Program-made: the position numbers and the translations under genes
The notes under the pieces: model-generated
Databases searched by the model: none
Told to the model about the DNA's origin: nothing
Seen by the model: the letters and a program-made list of their open reading frames with translations, nothing else
Part shown: piece by piece, positions 24,823 to 32,901 of the stretch
How positions within the stretch are numbered: position 1 is the stretch's first letter
How the letters are laid out: every line of letters begins with the position of its first letter
Source: an uncultured Paracoccaceae bacterium
Lineage (GTDB): Bacteria; Pseudomonadota; Alphaproteobacteria; Rhodobacterales; Rhodobacteraceae
Assembly: GCA_947488175.1 (NCBI GenBank)
Contig: CANKYO010000005.1
Span: 124,001 to 188,000, forward strand
Length of the DNA: 64,000 bases
Reading direction: 5' to 3'

Positions 24823-25523
24823 CGGTTAGCGGTCAGCCAGCGGCGCATGGCCCGTTCAAACACGCCGGCAAAAAATGTAAGCAGATCGGTGCCTTGCTGC
24901 GGTGTGAACTGCGCCGCGTCCTCGGCCCCCATGACCAGCATGCCGGGCAGGTGATCAGGCCCCAGATCAAGATGCAGGCAGGCCTCTGACAGGATGTCCT
25001 TGCCTTGCCCATTGTAAAGCGCGCTGCTGATCTTTTGCGTGGCCCGCAAGGTCACTGGGCGGACGGGTACATTGCGACCAAGGGTGACGTAGCCATCAAC
25101 AAAACCTTCGGGCATGACCACGACGGCTTGGCCCAAATCGGCGAAGTCTTCCCCGGTTTCGCTTTCCAGCACCAGACGAATGGTATCGACGCGCAGGATG
25201 TCAGCTACATCGCCGGTTAGTGCGGACAGAAACGCGGGAAGCGTGTCGGCCTCAAGCATCCGAAGGATCGCACGATGGACCTGATTGGTGCCCGCAAGGT
25301 TGTCATAGGCCGCGGCGATGACGTTGCGATGGGTGTCCTCGAGCCGGTCGAACCGCGCTTCAAGCCGTTCCATGGCGATGGAGCGCAGATCAACGATATT
25401 GACGCCCATATTATCGTCATTGGCGCCAACGAGGGCGCGCATGACGTCTGCGTCTTCCAACAGCACATTGGGGTTCGCGATGATCTTTTCCCGCAGATCA
25501 TTCGCCATCAGTGTTTTGTTCAT
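24819..25523 (-). CDS. DUF484 family protein
   Basis: 234 residues from ATG 25523. The N-terminus LREKIIANPNVLLEDADVMRALV corresponds to the DUF484 opening (V-x-x-yL-x-x-nPdFf), followed by a coiled helix (MERLEARFDRLEDTHRNVIAAAYDN, read in part) and a GAF-like domain (DTIRLVLES...). The family is of unknown function and is regularly found directly upstream of xerC, as here with a 4-nt overlap. A role linked to recombination or chromosome dimer resolution is inference from that context only. Confidence 0.85.
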   Translation of the reverse strand: MNKTLMANDLREKIIANPNVLLEDADVMRALVGANDDNMGVNIVDLRSIAMERLEARFDRLEDTHRNVIAAAYDNLAGTNQVHRAILRMLEADTLPAFLSALTGDVADILRVDTIRLVLESETGEDFADLGQAVVVMPEGFVDGYVTLGRNVPVRPVTLRATQKISSALYNGQGKDILSEACLHLDLGPDHLPGMLVMGAEDAAQFTPQQGTDLLTFFAGVFERAMRRWLTANR

Positions 25524-25676
25524 TTTGCCTGCTCTGTTTTTGGTTTTTTTGCAGATTAGCAGAGGGATGCGGGCATTTCTTCATTTATTTTTCCCAAACC
25601 GGCCGAGGGTGTTTTTTCGGTGTCACCCCGGCTGCTGGCGGGTGTTGCGTGATGGGAGCTCCGCCCGCTCGCGGCT

Positions 25677-25699
25677 GAAACGGTCCACTGGACCGTTTC
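25677..25699. repeat. perfect 10-bp hairpin with 3-nt loop
   Basis: GAAACGGTCC (25677-25686), loop ACT, GGACCGTTTC (25690-25699). It is non-coding and is not itself followed by a T tract. The design (10-bp perfect stem, 3-nt loop) resembles the hairpins at 48877-48923. Confidence 0.6.
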
Positions 25700-25717
25700 C
25701 GAGACGCCGCTCAACCC

Positions 25718-25737
25718 CCACCGTACGGTGGTTTTTT
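25718..25737 (+). terminator. orphan plus-strand terminator
   Basis: Self-complementary CCACCGTACGGTGG (25718-25731) directly followed by TTTTTT. It has the form of a textbook intrinsic terminator, but no plus-strand gene precedes it for many kilobases of minus-strand genes. Confidence 0.6.
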
Positions 25738-25758
25738 CCGATTTCGAGCGAATCGAGG

Positions 25759-25869
25759 GTTAATGCCTTATTTTGCTAGGAAATGTGCGGTCGGCATCGC
25801 GTCGGCAAAACGTCGGACCTTTTGGCGGCGTTTGATGGTGTTAACGGTGTGCGCGTTGGGTTTGTTAAC
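25759..25869 (+). repeat. dispersed 11-bp iteron element, copy B
   Basis: GTTAA at 25759-25763; hexamers GTCGGC 25790, GTCGGC 25801, GTCGGA 25812 (11-bp period); GTTAAC 25840-25845; GTTAAC 25864-25869. First GTTAA to first hexamer 31 nt; last hexamer to next GTTAA 28 nt, as in copy A. This copy has three hexamers, so its core is exactly 11 bp shorter than those of copies A and C. Confidence 0.75.
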
Positions 25870-25910
25870 GGGCTTTAGGGTTTGAGGCAGGATGAGTGCC
25901 AGCACCCAAC

Positions 25911-27056
25911 CTATGGGACGATGAACGTCACGTCGTGTCCTTCCAGGCTGGTTGGCGGTTCCAGTTTGCGTGCCAGATCGCTGATGACGCTGCTTGGAAC
26001 GGGTGCAGAGCGGTTAGCGTTTTGCCGGGTGAGTTGGTCTGGTGGCACCTCGAGATAGATCAGGTGAATGCGTGCGCTGTAGTCGCGCAGGAGCCGCAGC
26101 ACCTTGGCCCGTGTCTGGGCAGTTATGTTGGTGGCGTTCCAGACGAAATCCTGCCCCGCCCGCAGATGCACGCGTGCCTGTTCATAGGCGGCCTGAATGA
26201 CTGCGCCCTGATTGTCGGTGGGGGCGGTGCCTGTCGCGGCGCGGATGGCGTCGAGGCTGACAACGGGCAGGTCGGGCAGATTGGCGGCGATCCATGTGTC
26301 CTTGCCGGTGCCGGGCAGGGCGGACATGACATGCACGGTGCAGCGGAAATCCTCTTGCGCGGCATAATGCGGGTCCCGGTCGTCGCGTTCGAGAAAGGCA
26401 AGGCGGCTTTCGGCATTGGCGAAGGGGAAGGGGAAGGGGCCTGCAGGGCACCCGGCCTCGGCAAAGCAGGTCTGCGCCAGTGCGACGTTATCCAGCACCG
26501 CCTGCTGGTCAGCGCAAACACGCCCGAGCGCATCCGCACGCGCGTGCAGGCACAGAAGATCGGGCCGACAGGTGAGCGATGTGGCGATGGCGAGCCGTTC
26601 CGGTGTGGGCCGTTCGATCAGCCAGAAGGGCAGTTGGTGCTTGGCGATGATCCCGCAGACCGCTTCGCGCCAATGGAAATCCACCTGTGCCTCTCGCAAA
26701 AGCCCGCGCGCGATGGACGCCCCCAGACGTGAATGTCCGCGCGAAGTGATCCGGCCGTCCTGTTCGTGTTTGGTTGTGCCCGGCTTGCCGATGTCATGCA
26801 GACAGGCCGCCCAGAACAACATGCTGCGGTCTGGATCCGGCAGGGCGCGCCAGGCGGGTTGCGTGACCAATGCCTCGACCACCATGCGGGTGTGGGTGCC
26901 TGCATCGCCTTCGGCATGGTGGATCGGGTCCTGCGGGCAGGTGTCGAGGGCGGCGAACTCTGGCCAGAGGCCCCAGATGGCAGGCCAGTCGATCTGCCAG
27001 CCCGGGGCCTGTGGGACAAGGGATAGCATGTGGGCAAAGTCAGGCCGTTTCATCAT
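25911..27056 (-). CDS. HD-Pnk: HD-domain phosphoesterase fused to polynucleotide kinase
   Basis: 381 residues. The N-terminal half is an HD phosphohydrolase domain: H55 in GTHTRM, H87-D88 in ACLHDIGKPG, H108 in RGHSRLGA, and a later HARADALG. The C-terminal part (from about 240) is a P-loop kinase with SALPGTGKDT (K252), the xPGxGK(S/D)T loop typical of T4-Pnk-like 5'-OH polynucleotide kinases, a following LDAIRAATG strand and the WNATNITAQTRAKV lid-like segment. This HD-plus-kinase order is that of the HD-Pnk end-healing enzymes known from Runella and relatives (2',3'-phosphoesterase plus 5' kinase). It overlaps the upstream RNA ligase gene by 17 nt, so healing and sealing activities are encoded together. 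Confidence 0.78.
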   Translation of the reverse strand: MMKRPDFAHMLSLVPQAPGWQIDWPAIWGLWPEFAALDTCPQDPIHHAEGDAGTHTRMVVEALVTQPAWRALPDPDRSMLFWAACLHDIGKPGTTKHEQDGRITSRGHSRLGASIARGLLREAQVDFHWREAVCGIIAKHQLPFWLIERPTPERLAIATSLTCRPDLLCLHARADALGRVCADQQAVLDNVALAQTCFAEAGCPAGPFPFPFANAESRLAFLERDDRDPHYAAQEDFRCTVHVMSALPGTGKDTWIAANLPDLPVVSLDAIRAATGTAPTDNQGAVIQAAYEQARVHLRAGQDFVWNATNITAQTRAKVLRLLRDYSARIHLIYLEVPPDQLTRQNANRSAPVPSSVISDLARKLEPPTSLEGHDVTFIVP

Positions 27057-27855
27057 AGGCCCCCTTCACCCCAAGCACGGGCGCAAAAATATCCACCCCT
27101 TCTGCCAATTGGTTTGGCAGTATGGGCCGGTCCTGCCAATGGCCTTCGGATGCTTCGATCGCTTGCAGGAAATCGTTGCGCACATATTTGAAGCGCTCCG
27201 TCACGCTGCCCGCTGGTTCGACCTTGATATAAAGCCCCTCGGCCAGATCGCTGTCTTCGGTCTGTTTGGCGACAAAATCGGCGCGGCTGCCAGAGGCGAT
27301 GGCCGCCTTGTCCAGCGCATCCCGCCAGCTGGCTGATTTATAAAGCGAGGGTTTGATCAGGTTGGTAATGTCTGCGGCGGTCCGGATGGCCCAGTGATGC
27401 ACAACCGGCACCGGCATGATGGGCAGGCCTGTCAGCAGCTCGCGCCGGGCGGCGGTGGACAGGAACAAGCAGCTTTCCCGGTCATAAACGTCGAATTCCA
27501 TGAAGTAATGCGGCAGCTGGTCGTAAAAGACCGTGTGCTTGGCATACATCCATTCGCCATACATCACATAGCGCGCGCCCAGCACGGCCTGCAGCCTTGT
27601 CAGATGCACATTGGCCCATGTCTTGAGCATGTCGAAATGCCGTTCGCGGTAACCGCCGGTCAGGTAGTGCCCCCGGCTTTGCAGCATCAACTGCCCGTCG
27701 GTGAATGAGATGGCGCAATTCGCTCCGTCCACCTTTTCTTCGATGGTGAGGGGAGCATCGGCCAGTTCGGCGATGGGTTTGTCATCGTTCAGGTCACCGG
27801 TTTGCAGCCGCGATCCTTCGATATGCCGCGTGCGCGGGTATTTCAGCAGTGTCAT
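27040..27855 (-). CDS. RNA ligase (Rnl family)
   Basis: 271 residues from ATG 27855 (MTLLKYPRTRHIEGSRLQ), preceded by a GTGAGA site; a longer frame to 27903 is less likely. Covalent nucleotidyltransferase motifs are all visible: motif I EEKVDGAN with the AMP-accepting lysine at 41, SRGHYL, motif III YGEWMYAKH, motif IIIa FMEFDVYDR, motif IV EGLYIKVE, and motif V RFKYVR. This set is that of ATP-dependent RNA ligases rather than DNA ligases (no NAD or BRCT parts). With the overlapping HD-Pnk gene it forms an RNA (or nucleic acid) repair cassette: HD-Pnk prepares 3'-OH/5'-P ends and the ligase seals them. Confidence 0.82.
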   Translation of the reverse strand: MTLLKYPRTRHIEGSRLQTGDLNDDKPIAELADAPLTIEEKVDGANCAISFTDGQLMLQSRGHYLTGGYRERHFDMLKTWANVHLTRLQAVLGARYVMYGEWMYAKHTVFYDQLPHYFMEFDVYDRESCLFLSTAARRELLTGLPIMPVPVVHHWAIRTAADITNLIKPSLYKSASWRDALDKAAIASGSRADFVAKQTEDSDLAEGLYIKVEPAGSVTERFKYVRNDFLQAIEASEGHWQDRPILPNQLAEGVDIFAPVLGVKGAYDETA

Positions 27856-28158
27856 TGGTATCTCACGAGAGGTTGGGGCGATTGGGTCGCCCGAATTGGA
27901 CATAACAAACAGCCCATCCCGTCAGGGTTGGGTTGAAGGTTCAGGTTATGTCGCGGCGCGTTACATGGCTCTCTCACGGGGCAAAGGGTTTGCGTTGGAG
28001 CGGGTTAAACGGGGCTTTGTTCAAAATCAAGTGTTGTGATTGGGAGCTGCGGACCACGGTTGGGGCAATGCGCTGGAAACCGGCGGTTATCATTGTGTTG
28101 GACCCTTGTATGGCTAGGACCGTTCAACGGCCCGCGCGGCTGGTGCTACCACCAGTTG

Positions 28159-29793
28159 TCACGCCGCTGTCAGCGTGAACCGGATGCGGTCGAACCGCAT
28201 GGCGGCCAGATCGGCGGGTGCGATGAAGACGCAGATCGTTCGCCCGCCGGGCCAGTGCATGTCCATGCTTTCGTCGCTGGCCAGTTGAAACAAGAGCAGA
28301 TCGGACGCGTTGTCGCCTTCGGGTGCTGTGCTGTCCCCGTCGGGCCGGTGGCCCATCCGGTGCGCGTGTCCGTGGGTCAGGTGGCGCCATCGCGCCTCCA
28401 GCCTCGCGCGCAGATCGGGCGGGATTTTTGCGGCGGCTTCGGCGGATGACGTGAACAGATCGGCGGCCACAACCCTTTGGCCATCGTCAAGCGCCTGCTG
28501 CACGGTTGCCTCGGGCAATCCTATGCGCATCTGCTGCGGAACGATCAGACCGTCGGGGGTTTCAAGCGGGTGCTTTTTCCAGACAACAGCGTAACCATCC
28601 AGCAGCCGGGTCAGGATCGGGCGGAAATCGTCCTCGGACATGGGCCGGTCAAGGTCATGTTCAAGAACATCATCCCTGATGCGTTGCAGATAGCTGGGCA
28701 GATTGTGCAGCCAGCGTGATTGCTTGGAAATAGCCGCATCAAGGGCGGTGTTCAACTGCTCCAGCCTATCGAACTGTTCCACGAAGGCGATAGAGGCCTT
28801 GAGCCGCGCGATCTCTGTCTCGAGCGGGGCAATTCGTTTCCTGTCAGCCTCATCATCCGATGCGCTTGCGGTTTCGTAGGTTTGGACAAGCCCTGCCAGC
28901 CGTCCCTTCATTGTCGGCAAAAGCTGTTCGAACCAGGTCAGATCGCCACGCCATTCGTCGGGTTGAACAGTCGTTGATTTGTCCAGGATGTCATGCGCTG
29001 ACCGGATAAGGCGATCCACGGCAAAAAGCGCACCGCGCCATGTGAATGGCCAGTTTGCGGGGTCCATGATGCCGTCCGCGTCAGTGAAAGTGGCCGCATC
29101 GTGATCGACCGGGGCGTCGGGATAGAGTGTTTCCGACGTGATATCCGTGTCCGAAGACGCCGCTTCATCGCTGGAGCCGCGATCAAAACGGACCAGATCA
29201 ACCGGCCATTTGCGCCAGTGGTTCGGGGTTTCGGCGGATGACCGGTAGAACCGCATGTTGTCCTCGCCCGCCCTGATCCCGTGCAGACCCTTTGGCGGGT
29301 CGGGCTGCGGCCGGCGTTCACCGACATGCAACACCTGTACCGGTCGCCCGCCTACGCGGGTCTTGTCCAGATTATCCTCGCCCGCATCAATGAACAAAAG
29401 CAGCCAGCCCTTGCGCGGGCCGAGCCCGCCCCACAGGTTGTCCGGCAGTGCCGCGCAGTCGATCTGTGCCACGAAATGCAAGGGGACAGTGCCGCGCATC
29501 CGATCATTCGGGTAGAGATTGGCGGGCCACCTGACATATGTCGGCATCCGGGGCCATCCGCCCAGCCATGACGTGGCCGGTGTTTCATGATCAACCGGGA
29601 TCTGGCGCCGCAGTGCCACGGTCACGGTTTCCGCGACCTGCGGTGTGTCAGGTGCTGCGGGTGTGGGCGCGACCGGTTTACCCTTATAGGCCCATCCGGG
29701 GTCGTCGGTATTGTCCTTGGACCGGTCCGGCCGGCGCATCAGCAGCATCGCGGCGGCGATGCCCATGACAAGAAGCAGAAATAGAAACGGCAC
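28159..29793 (-). CDS. large DUF1963 (YwqG-like) membrane-anchored protein
   Basis: 544 residues from GTG 29793. An N-terminal hydrophobic segment (FLFLLLVMGIAAAMLLM) probably anchors it in the inner membrane. Then comes a split YwqG/DUF1963-type region: WLGGWPRMPTYVRWP and LHFVAQIDCAALP...GLGPRKGWLLLFID at the front, and LLLFQLASDES...GRTICVFIAPADLAAMRFDRI at the very end. Between them lies a long helical insert (about 270-400) with a coiled-coil-like stretch (ADRKRIAPLETEIARLKASI, read in part). DUF1963 proteins are of unknown function and are usually shorter. The gene stands between the RNA repair pair and a LysE gene on the other strand. Confidence 0.7.
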   Translation of the reverse strand: MPFLFLLLVMGIAAAMLLMRRPDRSKDNTDDPGWAYKGKPVAPTPAAPDTPQVAETVTVALRRQIPVDHETPATSWLGGWPRMPTYVRWPANLYPNDRMRGTVPLHFVAQIDCAALPDNLWGGLGPRKGWLLLFIDAGEDNLDKTRVGGRPVQVLHVGERRPQPDPPKGLHGIRAGEDNMRFYRSSAETPNHWRKWPVDLVRFDRGSSDEAASSDTDITSETLYPDAPVDHDAATFTDADGIMDPANWPFTWRGALFAVDRLIRSAHDILDKSTTVQPDEWRGDLTWFEQLLPTMKGRLAGLVQTYETASASDDEADRKRIAPLETEIARLKASIAFVEQFDRLEQLNTALDAAISKQSRWLHNLPSYLQRIRDDVLEHDLDRPMSEDDFRPILTRLLDGYAVVWKKHPLETPDGLIVPQQMRIGLPEATVQQALDDGQRVVAADLFTSSAEAAAKIPPDLRARLEARWRHLTHGHAHRMGHRPDGDSTAPEGDNASDLLLFQLASDESMDMHWPGGRTICVFIAPADLAAMRFDRIRFTLTAA

Positions 29794-29964
29794 TGTGTTC
29801 GCAACCCCAATATCCGGGCAACACTACCACGGGTTGCCGGCCTGACAAGTCATGTCCTGTTAGGCGTGTCCGGACAAGGCACCGGATGGCCTAAGCGCAT
29901 GATCCGGGTCGCCCGGGCAGTGCTGTCGTGAGAGGGTGAAGAAGGAGCAGAAGGAGTGCCAATC

Positions 29965-30561
29965 ATGTTCGAAACCATTGCCGCCCTTGTCATTTTCCTG
30001 TTCCCGCTGGCCTATAGCCCCGGTCCCGGCAACCTGTTCTTTGCCGCCAATGGTGCCAGGTTCGGGTTTCGGGCGACGGTGCCTGCCAATGCGGGTTATC
30101 ATCTGGCGACATGGGTGGTGACCGTGGGGATCGGCTTTGGCTTTCTGGCGGTGATGGAGCGGTTTCCGCAGGTGTTCGATATGCTCAAGATTGCCGGGTC
30201 GCTTTATGTGCTGTGGATTGCGTGGAAGATGTTCCGGTCCAGCGTATTGGAGGATGAAGGCGCTGCCCGCCCGGCGCGGTTTGTCGACGGGGCGCTCCTG
30301 TTGGTGCTGAACCCCAAGGCCTACGTGATCATGGCGCTGATGTTCACGCAGTTTCTGGAGGGCTCGCAGGCGGGACAGTTGGCGGCAGTGCTGGTTATCG
30401 CCACGATCTTTACCCTGAACAATCTGCTGGCGTTTTCGCTGTGGGCGCTGATGGGCGATGCGATTGCGGCGGGGTTTCGGAGTGCGGACAGCGCGCGGCG
30501 GCTGAACGCGGTGTTTGGTATCGTGCTGGCGGGTGTGGCGGTCTGGATGCTGCTGTCTTGA
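29965..30561 (+). CDS. LysE/RhtB-family exporter
   Basis: 198 residues. ATG 29965 lies 8 nt after AAGGAG (29951-29956); GTG 29956 would overlap that site and is rejected. Six predicted membrane helices with the family's N-terminal FLFPLAYSPGPGNLFFAANGARFG (read in part), the central LYVLWIAWKMFRS and LLLVLNPKAYVIMALMF. Such inner-membrane exporters remove amino acids or derivatives. A second LysE-type gene lies at 32272; they are not close paralogues by eye. No dedicated regulator is adjacent. Confidence 0.85.
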   Translation: MFETIAALVIFLFPLAYSPGPGNLFFAANGARFGFRATVPANAGYHLATWVVTVGIGFGFLAVMERFPQVFDMLKIAGSLYVLWIAWKMFRSSVLEDEGAARPARFVDGALLLVLNPKAYVIMALMFTQFLEGSQAGQLAAVLVIATIFTLNNLLAFSLWALMGDAIAAGFRSADSARRLNAVFGIVLAGVAVWMLLS

Positions 30562-30625
30562 CGGCGGCGGTCACGGATGAAGTCCGGGACGGCTTGGCTC
30601 GCTGAATTGACGGGCACGCACGCCA

Positions 30626-31504
30626 TCAGCCGTCAAAGTCGGAGATTGCCACGATATCGCGGAGCACTTGTAGCCGTTTGGCCGTGTATTCTGCGCTGCA
30701 TTTGGCAAAACCGCCATCGCCCGCAAAGGGCAGAACAGATAGCAAGCGGCAGTCAAGGTTACGTGTCTCATTCCAACTGTCTTGGGAAGGCTGCAAGCTT
30801 TGCCTGTTATGGTCGTAGCTTATGCGCGCGACATCTGCCTGTGCGGTAGTGAATGTCCGGTCCATGATGCGTTCCCAAGCGGCGGCCTCGGCGGCCCAGC
30901 AATCGGTTAGGTCCTGTCCCGGGACACAGCCGTTGCCCGCGACCTCGGCGGCTTGCACAGTGCCAAGGCATAAAGTTGCATCATCTGTTTGATCCAGACA
31001 GCTGCGCAGGATCAGGTCGTTCCCGTCTGTGACCAAGGGGGTCAATTGTCCGATCCCTTCGGGCGGTCGTTGTGGCTCAACACTGCCGTAATGACAGCGG
31101 ATTTCGGTCTGCGAAAGATCCGGGTTTGTGATAATGATCCCGCCCTGTGTTGTGTCGCGCTCGGACGGCTCGCGTGGGAGCGTCATATAGAGTTCGTAGG
31201 TCGTATCAACGTTACGAAGCAACACGCTTTCCCAATGCGCATAGCCGGACCAGCGGTATGGCGCATCGTCCAGATCGGTAAGGAGCGATGTCAGGGTCAG
31301 TTCGGGAGCATTGAAATCCGCTCCAAATCTGTAGGTGATGCTGTCATCAGACAGGCACAGGCCGACCTGTTTTGCGCCTCGGTCGAAGGAGCAATACATC
31401 AGCAAAACCTCTTCAGGGGCGCAGGCTTCCGCCGATTGCGCTACTGCTGGGGCGGGCGAAAGCAGGGACAAGACGGTGCATGCTTTGAGGATGCCGTGCA
31501 ACAT
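30626..31504 (-). CDS. exported protein with LprI-like C-terminal domain
   Basis: 292 residues from ATG 31504 with a signal peptide (KACTVLSLLSPAPAVAQ). The N-terminal half has paired cysteines (ACAPEEVLLMYCSF, VGLCLSDD) as in proteins with small periplasmic beta domains. The C-terminal about 90 residues fit the lysozyme-inhibitor LprI domain: TDCWAAEAAAWERIMDRTF, a glutamine/tryptophan block (SQDSWNETRNLDC) and a final Cys followed by a Thr/Arg/L helix (CSAEYTAKRLQVLRD). LprI-like domains often occur in envelope proteins; lysozyme inhibition here is not established. It lies next to fsa on the same strand, 15 nt away, but a joint role is not apparent. Confidence 0.65.
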   Translation of the reverse strand: MLHGILKACTVLSLLSPAPAVAQSAEACAPEEVLLMYCSFDRGAKQVGLCLSDDSITYRFGADFNAPELTLTSLLTDLDDAPYRWSGYAHWESVLLRNVDTTYELYMTLPREPSERDTTQGGIIITNPDLSQTEIRCHYGSVEPQRPPEGIGQLTPLVTDGNDLILRSCLDQTDDATLCLGTVQAAEVAGNGCVPGQDLTDCWAAEAAAWERIMDRTFTTAQADVARISYDHNRQSLQPSQDSWNETRNLDCRLLSVLPFAGDGGFAKCSAEYTAKRLQVLRDIVAISDFDG

Positions 31505-31519
31505 GGACGGTGTCCTGAT

Positions 31520-32173
31520 TTAGACGATCTTGATACCGGCCTTTTTCGCGTCGGCCATGAACGCATCAAGCCCCTTGTCGGTCAGGACATGGTTCGCCAT
31601 CGCCTTGATCACGTTCGGTGGGGCCGTGGCCACATCCGCTCCGATCTTGGCGCATTCGCTCATGTGGTTGGCCGACCGGATGGAGGCGGCGAGGATGTTC
31701 GTCTCGAACCCGTAATTGTCATAGATCGTCCGGATATCCGCGATCAGGTCCAGCCCGTCCATGTTGATGTCGTCCAGCCGCCCGATGAAGGGGCTGATGA
31801 AGGTCGCCCCGGCCTTGGCGGCCAGCAGCGCCTGATTGGCCGAGAAGCAGAGGGTGACATTGACCATGATCCCGTCATCGGTCAGCGTCTTGCAGGTTTT
31901 CAGACCAGCCCATGTCAGCGGCACTTTCACCGCGATATTGTCAGCAATCTTGGCCAGCTTGCGCCCCTCGGCCAGCATGTCGTCGGCCTCGAGTGCCACC
32001 ACTTCGGCTGACACCGGCCCGTCGACCATCGCGCAGATCTCCTTGGTCACTTCGAGGATGTCGCGCCCGGATTTCATGATCAGCGACGGGTTTGTGGTGA
32101 CCCCGTCAACCATCCCGAGGTCGTTGAGTTCCTTGATCTGGTCGATCTCGGCGGTGTCTACGAAAAACTTCAT
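31520..32173 (-). CDS. fsa: fructose-6-phosphate aldolase / TalC-type transaldolase
   Basis: 217 residues, typical of the small transaldolase/FSA group. The N-terminus [16 protein letters not shown], the VTTNPSLI loop, [16 protein letters not shown] with the Schiff-base lysine in [23 protein letters not shown] (read in part) and [11 protein letters not shown] are all diagnostic. The enzyme either splits fructose-6-phosphate or acts as a transaldolase in the pentose phosphate pathway; sequence alone does not decide. It is divergent from the second LysE-type gene. Confidence 0.9.
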   Translation of the reverse strand: MKFFVDTAEIDQIKELNDLGMVDGVTTNPSLIMKSGRDILEVTKEICAMVDGPVSAEVVALEADDMLAEGRKLAKIADNIAVKVPLTWAGLKTCKTLTDDGIMVNVTLCFSANQALLAAKAGATFISPFIGRLDDINMDGLDLIADIRTIYDNYGFETNILAASIRSANHMSECAKIGADVATAPPNVIKAMANHVLTDKGLDAFMADAKKAGIKIV

Positions 32174-32271
32174 GTCGGTGCTCCGGGGAAGGGGTTGGCG
32201 TTTGCTTGAGCCTCGTTTACCTCATGGGGGTCGGAGGGAAAAGCCCTTCGGGTCTGCAAGGGGTGCACGTG

Positions 32272-32901
32272 ATGGATTTTCAGCTTTGGATTGCGTTTGT
32301 GTCGGCCTCGATCGCGCTGCTGCTGATCCCCGGGCCGACGGTCATTCTGGTGCTCAGCTATGCGCTGAGCCAGGGGCGCAAGGTCGCTGTCGCGTCTGCG
32401 GCGGGCGTGGCGCTGGGCGATCTGATCGCGATGACTGCGTCGCTGGCCGGGTTGGGCGCACTGGTGCTGACATCGGCCGCGTTGTTCACGGTGATCAAAT
32501 GGTTGGGTGCTGCTTATCTGGTCTGGATGGGGTGGGGGATGCTGCGTGCTTCTGGCCAACAGAGCGGGTTACGCGTTGTGGATGCCCCGGCGCTGCCTGC
32601 GGGCCGCATCTTTCGCCATGCAACTGTCGTGACGGCACTGAACCCCAAGTCGATTGTGTTTTTCATTGCTTTCGTTCCGCAATTTATCCGGCCCGATGCG
32701 CCGCTTGTCCCGCAATTTGCGATCCTGATTGGTACATTTGTCGGCCTCGCGGCCATGAATGCACTGGCTTACGCCTTGTTGGCGGACCGGCTGCGGGCGA
32801 CCATCCGCCGCCCTGCGATCCTGACCTGGCTGACCCGTGCCGGTGGCGGTGCCCTGATCGCGATGGGTGCGCTGACGGCCACATTGCGCCGTGCCGCCTG
32901 A
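32272..32901 (+). CDS. LysE/RhtB-family exporter
   Basis: 209 residues from ATG 32272; an in-frame GTG/ATG extension upstream (from 32206) is not hydrophobic and would move into the divergent promoter. Six membrane helices; family features are LIPGPTVILVLSYALSQGRK, AALFTVIKWLGAAYLVWMGWGML (read in part) and TALNPKSIVFFIAFVPQFI. The stop lies inside the priA gene start (11-nt overlap), so the exporter and priA are on one transcript although functionally unrelated. Confidence 0.85.
   Translation: MDFQLWIAFVSASIALLLIPGPTVILVLSYALSQGRKVAVASAAGVALGDLIAMTASLAGLGALVLTSAALFTVIKWLGAAYLVWMGWGMLRASGQQSGLRVVDAPALPAGRIFRHATVVTALNPKSIVFFIAFVPQFIRPDAPLVPQFAILIGTFVGLAAMNALAYALLADRLRATIRRPAILTWLTRAGGGALIAMGALTATLRRAA

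Larger units (their letters stand above)
25524..25910. other. 387-nt intergenic region with hairpins and an iteron element
   Basis: No gene was recognised. Contents from left to right: the promoter side of DUF484; a perfect 10-bp hairpin with ACT loop (25677-25699); a plus-strand terminator-like palindrome with six T (25718-25737); and copy B of the dispersed iteron element (25759-25869). Since both flanking genes are on the minus strand, a plus-strand terminator here has no obvious client. Confidence 0.6.
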
